From Hathewaya histolytica (GTDB taxonomy: Bacteria; Bacillota; Clostridia; Clostridiales; Clostridiaceae): DNA of 64,000 bases. Below the pieces are notes generated by a model. It worked only from the letters and a program-made list of their open reading frames with translations, was not told the origin of the DNA and did no database searches. The position numbers were made by a program, and so were the translations under genes. Where the stretch lies: NCBI RefSeq assembly GCF_901482605.1, contig NZ_LR590481.1:248001-312000 (forward strand), written 5' to 3'. This document shows, one piece after another, positions 33,026 through 42,153 of the stretch (its first letter is position 1; every line of letters begins with the position of its first letter).

Positions 33026-33598
33026 TTAGTTAATTATAAAGAAAACGTGTCTACCAATAGATTGCTCATTAGATTTTTTAGTATTTTTCATCCAGCCACA
33101 AGTAGCTATTTTAGGGTTATAGAAAAATAGGGCTTTATTTGTAGGATCATTACCTTTAAGTGCTTCAAATACGGCTGAATAACATTCTTCTGTTGGAACT
33201 ACATTTATTACTCCATTTTGAACACAAGAAAAAGCACCTTTTTGTTTTATAACACCCTCTATGGATTTAGGAAAGTGAGAATCTCTTGCCCTATTTAGAA
33301 TTACTGATGCGACAGCAACTTTACCTTTATAAGGTTCACCTCTACTTTCACCATAAACTATTTGTGCCATAAGATAAATGTCTTTATCCGTAACTTTGAG
33401 CTGTTGATGATTGTTATTGAATACGGCTTTTGCATTATCTTTTTCATTGTATAGCTTTTTACCTTCTGCATAAGAATTAAGTGCTACTACTTTCTTTTCA
33501 TTTTGCTTATTTGCACTTAAAGCATTGGTAGTTGGCGAAGTAAACACTAAAAAACTAAGTACTAGTGTAAATGTTAATATTAATTTTTTGGTATTCAT
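33026..33598 (-). CDS. SleB/CwlJ-type cell wall hydrolase, secreted
   Basis: A 190-residue protein with a signal peptide (about 1-27, KKLILTFTLVLSFLVF then NALSA) and a C-terminal Hydrolase_2 domain (about 72-190). The domain marks are LMAQIVYGESRGEPYKGKVA with the catalytic-region Glu, VASVILNRARDSHFP, AFSCVQNG and the final GRHVFF. Relatives are lytic transglycosylases or amidases that act on spore cortex or vegetative wall. No peptidoglycan-binding domain is present. Its leader contains a c-di-AMP riboswitch abutting the ribosome site AGGAAGGGAG, so its expression should follow c-di-AMP level. The downstream terminator is interrupted by IS copy 1. Confidence 0.88.
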   Translation of the reverse strand: MNTKKLILTFTLVLSFLVFTSPTTNALSANKQNEKKVVALNSYAEGKKLYNEKDNAKAVFNNNHQQLKVTDKDIYLMAQIVYGESRGEPYKGKVAVASVILNRARDSHFPKSIEGVIKQKGAFSCVQNGVINVVPTEECYSAVFEALKGNDPTNKALFFYNPKIATCGWMKNTKKSNEQSIGRHVFFIIN

Positions 33599-33613
33599 AT
33601 TTCTCCCTTCCTT

Positions 33614-33736
33614 TTGCCTACGGAGTTAGCTGTCGGGTTCGGTAAAGGATAACCTACATAACTTAATGATTCACCCCTAATAATGGTTCCTCCGCGTTAT
33701 AACCTAAATTTTAAATTGGCATTTACTTAGGCTAAT
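33614..33736 (-). promoter_or_regulatory. c-di-AMP riboswitch (ydaO-yuaA leader)
   Basis: On the minus strand the conserved blocks are in order: GCCTA of P1 (about 33730), CGCGGAGGAACCA, GGGGTGAATC, CCGAACCCGACAGCTAACTC, and CGTAGGC closing P1 (33616-33622). These match the ydaO consensus known to bind c-di-AMP, which often precedes wall hydrolase genes. Only about 17 bases lie between P1 and the ATG, holding the ribosome site, so there is no room for a separate terminator. Translational control is suggested. Confidence 0.9.
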
Positions 33737-33783
33737 GATATTTTAACCAAATCTCAAAAAATAATACAAAATTTAATAAGAAT

Positions 33784-34770
33784 TTAAATATTTTTTAGTG
33801 AATCTTTGAATTTATTAAATTTATTTTTTATGTTTTCTAAGTTTTTTTCATTTTCAGTGTAAGAGTTTTCAAATGATTTTTTAATAAATATTCCAGTGTT
33901 TTCACTATTATTTTCTGATTCAAGAGTGTCATTTAGAGTTTGGAGGTAAACACTATAGTCTTTTAATATAGATTGCAGGGTAGAAAATATATTATTTTTA
34001 TCTTCAGGAATAGGGATTTCAGATAAAGAAATAAAAATATCAGATAAGGTCTCCTTATCTTTTTTTATAGATTCTAGTACAGGTTCAAAAATCCTATTTT
34101 CTTCTCTAATTCTAGATATATTATCTACATAACTATTTTTATTTAATAAGTCTTCTAATTTATTTTTTGCAATTTCTACACTGTTCTTAAATTGAACATT
34201 TTGAGCTTCTTTTATTTTTAATTGAGTTTGCTTTTCTAAGGATTTGTTTCCAAAGCTAAGCACAGTATCAATAAAAGTGTTTAGAGTAGGGGGGAATTGG
34301 ATATCAAAGGCTTCTCCTTTCGCAAGAGAATAATTTGAATCAGTTTTATCCCTATAGGATTTAAGATCTTCTAAAGACTTATTAAGGTTCATATTATTAG
34401 CATTATTTATTATTGTAAAAGCTTGTTTATAGATCATTATGTTATTTTCAAGGCCATCTACTAAATATTTTTGTCTAGCCTTATATTTTTCAGGAGGATT
34501 TAATTTTAAAATGTTATTTTTATGATTAACTAAAGGTTCTATAACATTTTTAGATAGCTCACTATTAATTTTAGTTATATCTAAATCTCCGTTACTACTG
34601 TAAGTGTTTACATCATTATTTATTTTGTTTATCTTTATTATGTAGTTTTTTACTGTTTTGTTGTATATAGAAGTATTTCTAAATACAAAATAATAATAAA
34701 TAGAGAAGAAAACTCCTATTAGTATTAAAATACATACGGAACTTATTATTAATGTTTTTTTATTTTTCAC
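33784..34770 (-). CDS. Membrane-anchored extracytoplasmic protein, unknown function
   Basis: About 328 residues: one N-terminal helix (IISSVCILILIGVFFSIYYYF) and a long, mostly alpha-helical outside part rich in Asn, Lys, Ser and Leu. Two loosely similar halves can be seen: PPEKYKARQKYLVDGLENNI near 92 and IPIPEDKNNIFSTLQSILKD near 245. I recognise no family. GTG 34770 was chosen since AAAGGAA lies nine bases upstream; a GTG three codons earlier is too close to that site. It is divergent from cdaA. Confidence 0.65.
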   Translation of the reverse strand: MKNKKTLIISSVCILILIGVFFSIYYYFVFRNTSIYNKTVKNYIIKINKINNDVNTYSSNGDLDITKINSELSKNVIEPLVNHKNNILKLNPPEKYKARQKYLVDGLENNIMIYKQAFTIINNANNMNLNKSLEDLKSYRDKTDSNYSLAKGEAFDIQFPPTLNTFIDTVLSFGNKSLEKQTQLKIKEAQNVQFKNSVEIAKNKLEDLLNKNSYVDNISRIREENRIFEPVLESIKKDKETLSDIFISLSEIPIPEDKNNIFSTLQSILKDYSVYLQTLNDTLESENNSENTGIFIKKSFENSYTENEKNLENIKNKFNKFKDSLKNI

Positions 34771-34979
34771 TTTTATCACTTCCTTTTAATTTAGTATTTA
34801 CTGATATATATTTTATATCAATTATATAGAAATAATTATAAAATTTAAAGCTGAATCATAGTATTAGGTAGTGGGGAAGAAGTGGTTAAAGTTTATAGAA
34901 AGTTATACTATATAATTATTTAATAGTGTATAATTAAATTATACATTATAATAAAGTGGAAAGTTTTGAGGTGAGTAAG

Positions 34980-35837
34980 GTGGAATATTTTAATACATTT
35001 TTAAATGGTTTTATGAATACTATAGAAAACATAAGAATATTTAACATTCTAGATATTATGGTCGTTTCTTTTATATTTTATAAAACATATAATTTAATAA
35101 AAGAAACAAGAGCGGAACAATTATTAAAAGGAATACTTTTTGTTTTTTTATTAATACCTATAAGTGGATTTTTTCACCTAACGACTTTAAACTGGATATT
35201 AAACGAAACTATTACAATAGGTGTACTAACTATAGTAATTATCTTCCAGCCTGAGATTAGAAAAGCGCTTGAACACTTAGGAAGAAGTACTTTTACTGAT
35301 AGACATATATTAGAGGACGAAGAAATTAGAAATGAGGTTGTAGGTGAGATAGTAAGTGCTGTTGATAATCTATCTGCAACTAGAACAGGGGCTTTAATTG
35401 TAATAGAGCAACGTACTGGTATTGGTGAGATAATTAATACAGGAACAAAGCTAGATGCTGTAGTATCGTCGGCTTTGCTTGAAAATATATTTGTTGTAAA
35501 TACCCCTTTACATGATGGTGCTACCATTATAAGAGATAATAGAATAGTGGCTTCAGGGTGCTTTTTACCTCTTACTGAAAATAATGAATTAAATAAAAAG
35601 CTTGGCACTAGGCATAGGGCAGCTATAGGACTTTCAGAGACATCAGATGCTATAGTTATTGTTGTATCTGAGGAAACGGGTATCATTTCTATAGCTTTGA
35701 ATGGTAGAATAATACGAAATTATGATAGAGATAGATTAAGAGGAGTTTTATCAAAATTAATAGCAAATAGACAGCCAAAGAAAATAACTTTATTGGAGAG
35801 GGTGAAGTCATGGATAAAGAAAGAAAAGGAAAATTAG
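34980..35837 (+). CDS. cdaA: Diadenylate cyclase CdaA
   Basis: A 285-residue membrane enzyme that makes c-di-AMP from two ATP. Three membrane helices fill about 20-95, then the DAC domain with the two catalytic motifs PLHDGATII (DGA) and GTRHRAAIG (RHR). GTG 34980 is chosen because GAGGTGAG lies six bases upstream; an earlier in-frame GTG has no site. cdaR overlaps its end by 28 bases, the normal partner order. A c-di-AMP riboswitch lies 1.2 kb away on the other strand. Confidence 0.95.
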   Translation: MEYFNTFLNGFMNTIENIRIFNILDIMVVSFIFYKTYNLIKETRAEQLLKGILFVFLLIPISGFFHLTTLNWILNETITIGVLTIVIIFQPEIRKALEHLGRSTFTDRHILEDEEIRNEVVGEIVSAVDNLSATRTGALIVIEQRTGIGEIINTGTKLDAVVSSALLENIFVVNTPLHDGATIIRDNRIVASGCFLPLTENNELNKKLGTRHRAAIGLSETSDAIVIVVSEETGIISIALNGRIIRNYDRDRLRGVLSKLIANRQPKKITLLERVKSWIKKEKEN

Positions 35838-37069
35838 TAGTAAAGATAGGTTGTGTAATGGCAGCTATAACTTTATGGCTTTATATTTCTAACACCCAAA
35901 ACCCTTTGGTAAATTATACTATAAAAAAAGTGCCCGTTCATATTAAGAATGCGGATATAATCTCTCAAAACAAATTAGCCTTAACAAAACAAGATAATTA
36001 TTACGTAGATATTAAAGTTCAAGGAAGAGCCTCAGAAGTATACAAAGCAAAGGCTGGGGACTTTAATATAATTGCCGATTTAAGCGGATATATAGTAAGA
36101 AAAGGAGAAAATAGACTTCCTGTAGAGATTGAGAAAATGCCTTCAAATTTAACTGTGGTTAATAATGGGGATTTATGGGTTAAACTAGATATAGATGAGG
36201 TAGTAGAAAGAACAGTTTCTGTTCTAGTGAATTTAAAAGGGAATAGCTCTAATGATAAGGTTGTAAAGGAAACCATTACAAATCCAAATGAAGTAAAAGT
36301 TTTAGGACCTTCCAAACAAGTTGGTCTAGTGGATAAGGTTATAGGAACTGTAGATATATCAAAAGTTTCTCAGTCCAAAACTGTACCGGTAAATGTGAGG
36401 CCGGTGGATCCATCAGGAGAAGAAGTTAAGGGAGTCAAAATAGAACCTTCAAGGGTATATGCTACTTTAGGAATTAATATAACAAAAGAAGTTCCCATAA
36501 AAGTAGATACAGTAGGGACAATAGCAAATAACTTCAATTTAAATGGTGTAGAGCCATCTAAAGATAAGGTAAAAATAAGTGGAGAAGAAAAGGTAATACG
36601 AAACATTACTTTTATAAAAACTGAGCAGATAAATTTAAATGGACTTACAAGTAACTCTAATAAAGAAGTTAAATTAGTAATACCTAGAGATATAGAGGTG
36701 CTAGGGAATATTGGTGCAATAAACGTAGCTATAAAGATTACACCAAAGGAAGTTGTACCTAAAGAAGAACCTATACCAGATAGTGTAAAAAAGGTAGAAA
36801 AAGAATTCACATCCACTATAAATATAACAAATTTATCTAAAGACTTAATAGCTAATATTGATAAAGAGAAGTTAAATTTTAAGATCTTAGGAGATGAAAA
36901 AGTTTTAAATAACTTAAGTGAATCTAATTTCAAAGCTTATGTGGATTTAAGCAAAGTAAAAACGGAAGGACAGAGCAGTATAAAAGTAGAGCTTACCTTA
37001 CCTAAGGGTGTCACCCTAGTATCTAAAGAATTTACAGAGGTTAAGGTAGATGTTAAAAAGAAACAATAA
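35810..37069 (+). CDS. cdaR: CdaA regulator CdaR (YbbR-domain protein)
   Basis: A 419-residue protein with one N-terminal helix (about 12-30, VMAAITLWLYISN) and a series of about four extracytoplasmic YbbR domains (for example VDIKVQGRASEVYKAKAGDF and IAVNVRP-type strands). It binds CdaA in the membrane and modulates c-di-AMP synthesis. The start lies inside cdaA with GGAGAGGGTGAAG upstream. In many Firmicutes glmM follows directly; here glmM lies about 12.8 kb further on. Confidence 0.92.
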   Translation: MDKERKGKLVVKIGCVMAAITLWLYISNTQNPLVNYTIKKVPVHIKNADIISQNKLALTKQDNYYVDIKVQGRASEVYKAKAGDFNIIADLSGYIVRKGENRLPVEIEKMPSNLTVVNNGDLWVKLDIDEVVERTVSVLVNLKGNSSNDKVVKETITNPNEVKVLGPSKQVGLVDKVIGTVDISKVSQSKTVPVNVRPVDPSGEEVKGVKIEPSRVYATLGINITKEVPIKVDTVGTIANNFNLNGVEPSKDKVKISGEEKVIRNITFIKTEQINLNGLTSNSNKEVKLVIPRDIEVLGNIGAINVAIKITPKEVVPKEEPIPDSVKKVEKEFTSTINITNLSKDLIANIDKEKLNFKILGDEKVLNNLSESNFKAYVDLSKVKTEGQSSIKVELTLPKGVTLVSKEFTEVKVDVKKKQ

Positions 37070-37083
37070 ATTAGGAGGACTTC

Positions 37084-38679
37084 ATGTCAATTCAAGTAAA
37101 CAATATAATTTTAAGTATAGATGAACATAAAGAAGATATAAAATTAAAAGTATCTAAAAAGCTTAAGATAAATGAAAAAGATATTAAGGAATTAAAAATA
37201 TTAAAAGAATCTATTGATGCAAGAAAAAAAGATTCTATAAAGTTTAATTATCAAGTGTCCTTGGAATGTGATAATGAGGATAACATAGTTAAGAAGCTTA
37301 AGGGTAATGAAGTTTTTCTGCAAAAAGAAAGTTATGTTCCAGATTTTAAATTAGGAGATAAAAAACTTACTACAAGACCAATAATAGTAGGAATGGGTCC
37401 AGCAGGGTTATTTGCTGGACTTCTTATGGCTCAAAAGGGGTATAGGCCCATTATTATTGAACGAGGTGAAAATGTAGACCATAGAAGTAAAACCGTAGAA
37501 GAGTTTTGGAAAAGTGGCAACTTAAATACTGAATCCAATGTTCAGTTTGGAGAAGGTGGAGCTGGGACTTTCTCAGATGGAAAGTTAACTACAAGAAGCA
37601 AGGATTTTAGATGTGACTACATAGTAAAAGAACTTATAGATGGTGGAGCACAAGAAGAAATTAGATATATGGGAAAACCGCATATTGGGACAGATGTCTT
37701 AAAAGAAGTGGTGAAAAATATAAGAAATAAAATTATAAGCTTAGGTGGAGAGGTTAGATTTAATAGTAAACTCCAAGATATAGTAGTTAAAGATAAGAAG
37801 ATAAAGGCTGCAATTATAAATGGAGAAGAAGTTCCTTGCGAGGTATTGATTTTAGCTATTGGTCATAGTTCTAGAGATACCTATGAAATGTTACATAAAA
37901 GAGAAGTTTTTATGAGTCCTAAACCTTTTGCCATAGGAGTTAGAATAGAGCATCCACAAGAGCTTATTAATGAGAACCAATATGGTAAATATGCAAGTCA
38001 TCCAAGGTTAAAGGCAGCAGACTATAGGCTAGCTTATACAGATGAAGTTACAGGTAGGGGTGTTTATAGTTTTTGCATGTGTCCTGGAGGGGTGGTTGTG
38101 GCTTCTTCTTCAGAGGAGAATGCACTAGTTACTAATGGAATGAGCTATTCTAAAAGAGATAAGTCTAATGCGAATTCAGCCATTGTAGTTTCAATTGGAG
38201 AAGGAGACTTTGGAATTGATAATCCACTAGGAGGTATGGAATTTCAAAGACATTATGAAAAATTAGCTTATTCATTGGGTGGAGGAGATCATGTGGCACC
38301 TATTCAATTAGTGGGTGACTTTATAAAAGGTAGACAAAGTACGAAAATAGGAGCAGTTCAACCAAGTTTTACACGAGGATATGAATTTAAAGAGCTAAAT
38401 AAATGCCTTCCTAGTTACGTTATAGATTCTTTAAAAAGAGGATTACTTAATTTTGATGGAAAAATAAAGGGATTCGCTATGGATGATGCTGTAATGACTG
38501 GAATTGAAACTAGAACTTCTGCTCCTGTTAGAATGGATAGAAATGAAGAACTTGAAAGTATATCTGTTAAGGGCTTATATCCTACAGGTGAAGGTGCAGG
38601 ATTTGCAGGTGGAATTATTTCAGCAGCAGTAGATGGTGTTAAGGTGGTAGAAAGAGTAATGCAAAAATGGACATATTAA
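37084..38679 (+). CDS. FAD-dependent dehydrogenase (COG2509-like)
   Basis: A 531-residue flavoprotein. About 90 N-terminal residues form a small separate domain. The FAD-binding motif is IIVGMGPAGLFAGLLMA (about 100-117), followed by IIERGENVDHRS and the QFGEGGAGTFSDGKL loop. The C-terminus has LYPTGEGAGFAGGI, typical of the uncharacterised COG2509 dehydrogenases. The substrate is unknown. It starts 14 bases after cdaR with TTAGGAGGA, so it is likely in the same operon. Confidence 0.85.
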   Translation: MSIQVNNIILSIDEHKEDIKLKVSKKLKINEKDIKELKILKESIDARKKDSIKFNYQVSLECDNEDNIVKKLKGNEVFLQKESYVPDFKLGDKKLTTRPIIVGMGPAGLFAGLLMAQKGYRPIIIERGENVDHRSKTVEEFWKSGNLNTESNVQFGEGGAGTFSDGKLTTRSKDFRCDYIVKELIDGGAQEEIRYMGKPHIGTDVLKEVVKNIRNKIISLGGEVRFNSKLQDIVVKDKKIKAAIINGEEVPCEVLILAIGHSSRDTYEMLHKREVFMSPKPFAIGVRIEHPQELINENQYGKYASHPRLKAADYRLAYTDEVTGRGVYSFCMCPGGVVVASSSEENALVTNGMSYSKRDKSNANSAIVVSIGEGDFGIDNPLGGMEFQRHYEKLAYSLGGGDHVAPIQLVGDFIKGRQSTKIGAVQPSFTRGYEFKELNKCLPSYVIDSLKRGLLNFDGKIKGFAMDDAVMTGIETRTSAPVRMDRNEELESISVKGLYPTGEGAGFAGGIISAAVDGVKVVERVMQKWTY

Positions 38680-38730
38680 TTATCTTAAACTTTTTAGATT
38701 AAGTATACAGTTTTTAGGAGGCTTAGTAAT

Positions 38731-39807
38731 ATGGATAAGAAAAAGTTTATATTAGTTGTAAATCCTCATTATGGCTATACTAAAGTTGCTATCTTTAATA
38801 AAAAGGGTAAGAAAGTTTTAGAAAAGCATTTAGATATTGAGGGGAAAACTATTAAGGTATATGACCAAAAAGAAGAGAGGATACGCTCTGTTATGAATTG
38901 GTTAAAGGAAGTTAAACTTCCTTTAGGTGAGATTATGGCTGTAGTAGGACGTGGTGGTATTTTACGACCGACTCCAGGGGGAACTTATAAAGTAACATAT
39001 AAAATGCTAGAAGATTTAAGAATATCATATGCGGGGGAACATGTATCTAATCTAGGAGGCATAATAGCACATGAAATCAGCAGAAAAGCAGATATACCTT
39101 CATTTATAGTAGATCCCATGAGTGTGGATGAGATGATGGATGTAGCTAGAATATCTGGAATTCCATATGTAGATAGAAAAGCTTTAAGTCATGCACTTAA
39201 CATAAAGTATGTGGCTGAGATGGTAAGCAATAAGCTTGGAATAGAATTTAAACAAAGTTCCTTTGTAGTTGCACACTTAGGTCAAGATTTTTCAATTGTA
39301 GCACTTAAAAATGGGAAGATAATAGATACAAATAATTTCTATGATGAAGGACCTTTTTCCATACAAAGATGTGGTAGTATCCCACCTTTGAAAATAATAC
39401 ATATGGCATATAATGATAAAAAAGATTTTAAATCTTTCTTAAAGGAAATATTTGAGGAATCAGGACTTGTACAATATTATGGTACTGATAATTATAAAGA
39501 TATAGAAAAATATATAACGGAATCTAATGAACATAGTCTAATAGTAGAAGCTATGAATTATAACATAAGTAAAGAAATAGGTGCCATGTGTACGGCTTTA
39601 AATCTTGAAGTAGACCAAATAATTCTAACAGGGCCTCTAAGTAAAAATGAAAATGTTATATCATATATAAAGAAAAAGGTAAGTTTTTTGGGTCCCGTAA
39701 AGGTGGTTCCAGGAGAATATCAGATGGAAGCTTTAGCAAAAGGTACCTTAAGGGTTTTAAGTTGTGAAGAAGAAGCTAAAATCTATGAGAATGAGGTGTC
39801 TATTTAA
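38731..39807 (+). CDS. Butyrate kinase-family protein with altered nucleotide loops (first of two)
   Basis: A 358-residue ASKHA-fold protein clearly related to butyrate kinase across its length (AVVGRGGILRPTPGGTY, SNLGGIIAHEIS, VDPMSVDEMMDVARISGIP). Two phosphate-binding segments differ strongly: NPGSTSTK is NPHYGYTK, and the LGGGxSVG segment is LGQDFSIV. That makes normal kinase activity doubtful. It ends one base into the start of the second paralogue, so the two are translationally coupled and could form a heteromer. AGGAGG precedes the ATG. Confidence 0.8.
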   Translation: MDKKKFILVVNPHYGYTKVAIFNKKGKKVLEKHLDIEGKTIKVYDQKEERIRSVMNWLKEVKLPLGEIMAVVGRGGILRPTPGGTYKVTYKMLEDLRISYAGEHVSNLGGIIAHEISRKADIPSFIVDPMSVDEMMDVARISGIPYVDRKALSHALNIKYVAEMVSNKLGIEFKQSSFVVAHLGQDFSIVALKNGKIIDTNNFYDEGPFSIQRCGSIPPLKIIHMAYNDKKDFKSFLKEIFEESGLVQYYGTDNYKDIEKYITESNEHSLIVEAMNYNISKEIGAMCTALNLEVDQIILTGPLSKNENVISYIKKKVSFLGPVKVVPGEYQMEALAKGTLRVLSCEEEAKIYENEVSI

Positions 39808-40907
39808 TGAATGCAGTTAGAAGGAAGGATTTAAATAAGAAAAAGCCTAAAATTTTAGTTCTAAACACCAGATATATTTCTACTGGAATTACTGTATATG
39901 AGGAAAGAGAAAAAATAATAGGGGAGAATATAAGACATACCGTAGGAAAAGTTAATCAGTTTTCTCATATCAAAGATCAGACTGATTATAGGTATGGTAT
40001 AATATTAGACTTTCTTAAAAATAAGAAGATAGATATTGATGATATAGATTATGTAGTGGCTAAAGCAGGTCCTTTAAAACCCATAGAAAGTGGAACCTAT
40101 GTTATAGATGAAAATATGGTTAATGACTTAGAGATAGAAAGGTATGGAACCCATTCATCAAATTTAGGACCATTACTTGCTTACAATTTATTTAAGAACT
40201 TTGGTATGAAACCTTTTATAGTAGATCCTGTAGTAGTAGATGAGATGGAGGATGTTGCAAGAATTACTGGAATTAAAGCTATACAAAGGAAAAGTTATTT
40301 TCATGCATTAAGTCAAAAAGCTATAGCAAAAGCTTATTCAAAAACTCATCATAAAAGATATGAGGATATAAATTTAGTAGTTGCTCATATAGGAAGCGGA
40401 ATTACTGTTGGTGCACATAAAAATGGAAGAGTTATAGATGTTAATAATGGTCTTGAAGGAGAAGGTCCTTTTTCCCCAGAACATTCTGGAAGTGTACCAA
40501 TTACAGACCTGGTTAAACTTTGCTTTAGTGGTAAGTATACTCTCGAAGAGATGATAAAGCATGTAAATGGTAAGGGGGGTTGCATGGCTTATGTTAATCA
40601 TAGTGATGTAAGGGTGTTATTAGAACAGGCAAAGAAAGGTGATGAAAAGTCTAGAGTTCTCTTTAACGCCATGGCTTATCAAATAACAAAGGAAATTGCA
40701 AAGTGTGCAGTTGTACTAGAAGGAAAAGTTGATGCCATATTAATTACAGGTGGACTTGCTTATTGTAACCAAATGGTTGAAAAGATTAAGGAAAGGGTAA
40801 GTAGAATCGCACCTATAATTGTGTACAAAGGAAAAGATGAAATGCTTTATTTGGTAGAGGGAGTACTAAGAGTTTTAAATGGGGAAGAAAAGGAAAAGTA
40901 CTATTAA
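39807..40907 (+). CDS. Butyrate kinase-family protein, divergent (second of two)
   Basis: A 366-residue butyrate kinase homologue closer to the enzyme than its neighbour. AHIGSGITVGAHKNGRVIDV, NNGLEGEGPFSPEHSGSVP and AILITGGLAY are well kept. The N-terminal NPGSTSTK loop is changed to NTRYISTG and VGRGG to VAKAG. Butyrate kinase makes butyrate and ATP from butyryl phosphate. No phosphotransbutyrylase gene adjoins, so this pair is probably not the main ptb-buk pathway. Activity should not be assumed. Confidence 0.8.
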   Translation: MNAVRRKDLNKKKPKILVLNTRYISTGITVYEEREKIIGENIRHTVGKVNQFSHIKDQTDYRYGIILDFLKNKKIDIDDIDYVVAKAGPLKPIESGTYVIDENMVNDLEIERYGTHSSNLGPLLAYNLFKNFGMKPFIVDPVVVDEMEDVARITGIKAIQRKSYFHALSQKAIAKAYSKTHHKRYEDINLVVAHIGSGITVGAHKNGRVIDVNNGLEGEGPFSPEHSGSVPITDLVKLCFSGKYTLEEMIKHVNGKGGCMAYVNHSDVRVLLEQAKKGDEKSRVLFNAMAYQITKEIAKCAVVLEGKVDAILITGGLAYCNQMVEKIKERVSRIAPIIVYKGKDEMLYLVEGVLRVLNGEEKEKYY

Positions 40908-40936
40908 GTATATAAATTATAGGGGGAAGAGGGATA

Positions 40937-41743
40937 ATGAGGTTTAGTATGCGAAAAAGTAACTTTGTTTTATTTTTACTTGGAATATTATCTATAGTTT
41001 ATTTCTTTACTCTTAAGTTTTTTGGGCCTATAGCTTTTTCTAAGTTTTGGATTATATTGGGAGCTATACTAATTATACTATCCATAGGAAGAGAAAATAG
41101 ACAAAACTATTATAAAAACCAAAAGGGTTGTAAAGGATCTTCTTATAATGAAGGAAGGGGAGTTTTTAAAAGATTGATAACAGCTTTGTTTATCTTATTT
41201 TTTTCTTTTTTTATTATTCTAGAAGGTTTTATAATATACAATGGTGAAGTAGTTGATAAAGAGAAAGTGGACATAGTAATTGTACTTGGGGCAGGTCTTA
41301 AAGGAAGGAAACTTTCTCAATCTTTACATCAAAGAATGGATATGGCACTAACATATTTAAGAGATAATCCTGATATGAGAGTTGTAGTATCAGGAGGCAA
41401 GGGACCAGGTGAAGATATTACAGAATCTGAAGCTATGGAGGAATATTTAATTGAAAATGGTATAGCAAAAGATAGAATAGTCAAAGAGAGTAAATCAAGG
41501 AATACTTTTCAGAATTTCAAATTTTCAAGAGAAAAACTTAATAATATAGGTGAAGAGGATAAAAAGAAAGTGTTAATAATTACTAATAATTTTCATATGC
41601 TGAGGTCGAAGATGCTAGCAAAAAGAAATGGATTTGAGCCCTACGGACTTCCAGCAGAGTTGCATCCCTATATAAAACCTAATTTTTATGTAAGAGAATT
41701 TTTCGGATTAATTAAGTCTTTTTTATTTGATAAGGATTATTAA
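40937..41743 (+). CDS. YdcF/SanA-like DUF218 membrane protein
   Basis: A 268-residue protein with three N-terminal membrane helices (about 8-28, 34-50, 80-105) and a DUF218 domain (about 115-260). The domain has VIVLGAGLKGRKLS, VVVSGGKGPGEDITESEAM, SRNTFQNFKFSR and LIITNNFHMLRSKMLAKR. Relatives act in envelope integrity and are thought to bind nucleotide or sugar phosphate groups. A clear AGGGGGAAGAGGG site precedes the ATG. A terminator follows. Confidence 0.85.
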   Translation: MRFSMRKSNFVLFLLGILSIVYFFTLKFFGPIAFSKFWIILGAILIILSIGRENRQNYYKNQKGCKGSSYNEGRGVFKRLITALFILFFSFFIILEGFIIYNGEVVDKEKVDIVIVLGAGLKGRKLSQSLHQRMDMALTYLRDNPDMRVVVSGGKGPGEDITESEAMEEYLIENGIAKDRIVKESKSRNTFQNFKFSREKLNNIGEEDKKKVLIITNNFHMLRSKMLAKRNGFEPYGLPAELHPYIKPNFYVREFFGLIKSFLFDKDY

Positions 41744-41776
41744 AATTAAATAAAATTATTAAATAGAGCAAAGGTC

Positions 41777-41816
41777 AAAAAAGTCTATTCCATAGCATTG
41801 TGGAATAGACTTTTTT
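41777..41816 (+). terminator. Terminator after the ydcF-like gene
   Basis: Perfect 16-bp arms AAAAAAGTCTATTCCA / TGGAATAGACTTTTTT (41777-41792, 41801-41816). Confidence 0.9.
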
Positions 41817-42153
41817 ATAAGGTAAATAAAGTTTTGAATTATTTGTTACTATAATATATTTTAATATAATATATTTATCTAATTTATATTATACATTGTT
41901 TTATATATATAATAAACAAGTATTTTTAAAATATTGTCTTTTCAGTAAATTTAAATTTTATAAATTTATTATGAAATATAATATTACACAGAATGTTCAT
42001 TGTTACTTTAAATAAGGAATATTAAGAAAAATGAAATTAATTGGTTGTACTTAATTATTTATATGATATAATATTGTTATAATAATAACAATCATTATTG
42101 ATTAATAATCTTTATTTTACAATAAAAATAAGGAATTAGGGGGATGTGTATTT
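41817..42153. other. AT-rich promoter region of the flavodiiron gene
   Basis: No open frame with a ribosome site was seen. Near 42080-42112 the sequence AATAATAACAATCATTATTGATTAAT has partial dyad symmetry like Fur/PerR-family boxes; a peroxide- or oxygen-responsive repressor would make sense for this gene, but the match is weak. Confidence 0.3.

Noticed and set aside
34956-34979. Earlier GTG start for cdaA
   Set aside because: The GAGGTGAG site falls inside this extension and serves GTG 34980.
35174-35686. 170-codon minus-strand frame inside cdaA
   Set aside because: A shadow of the cdaA reading frame with no ribosome site and low-complexity product; the same applies to other long antisense frames in cdaR, glmM and the chemoreceptors.
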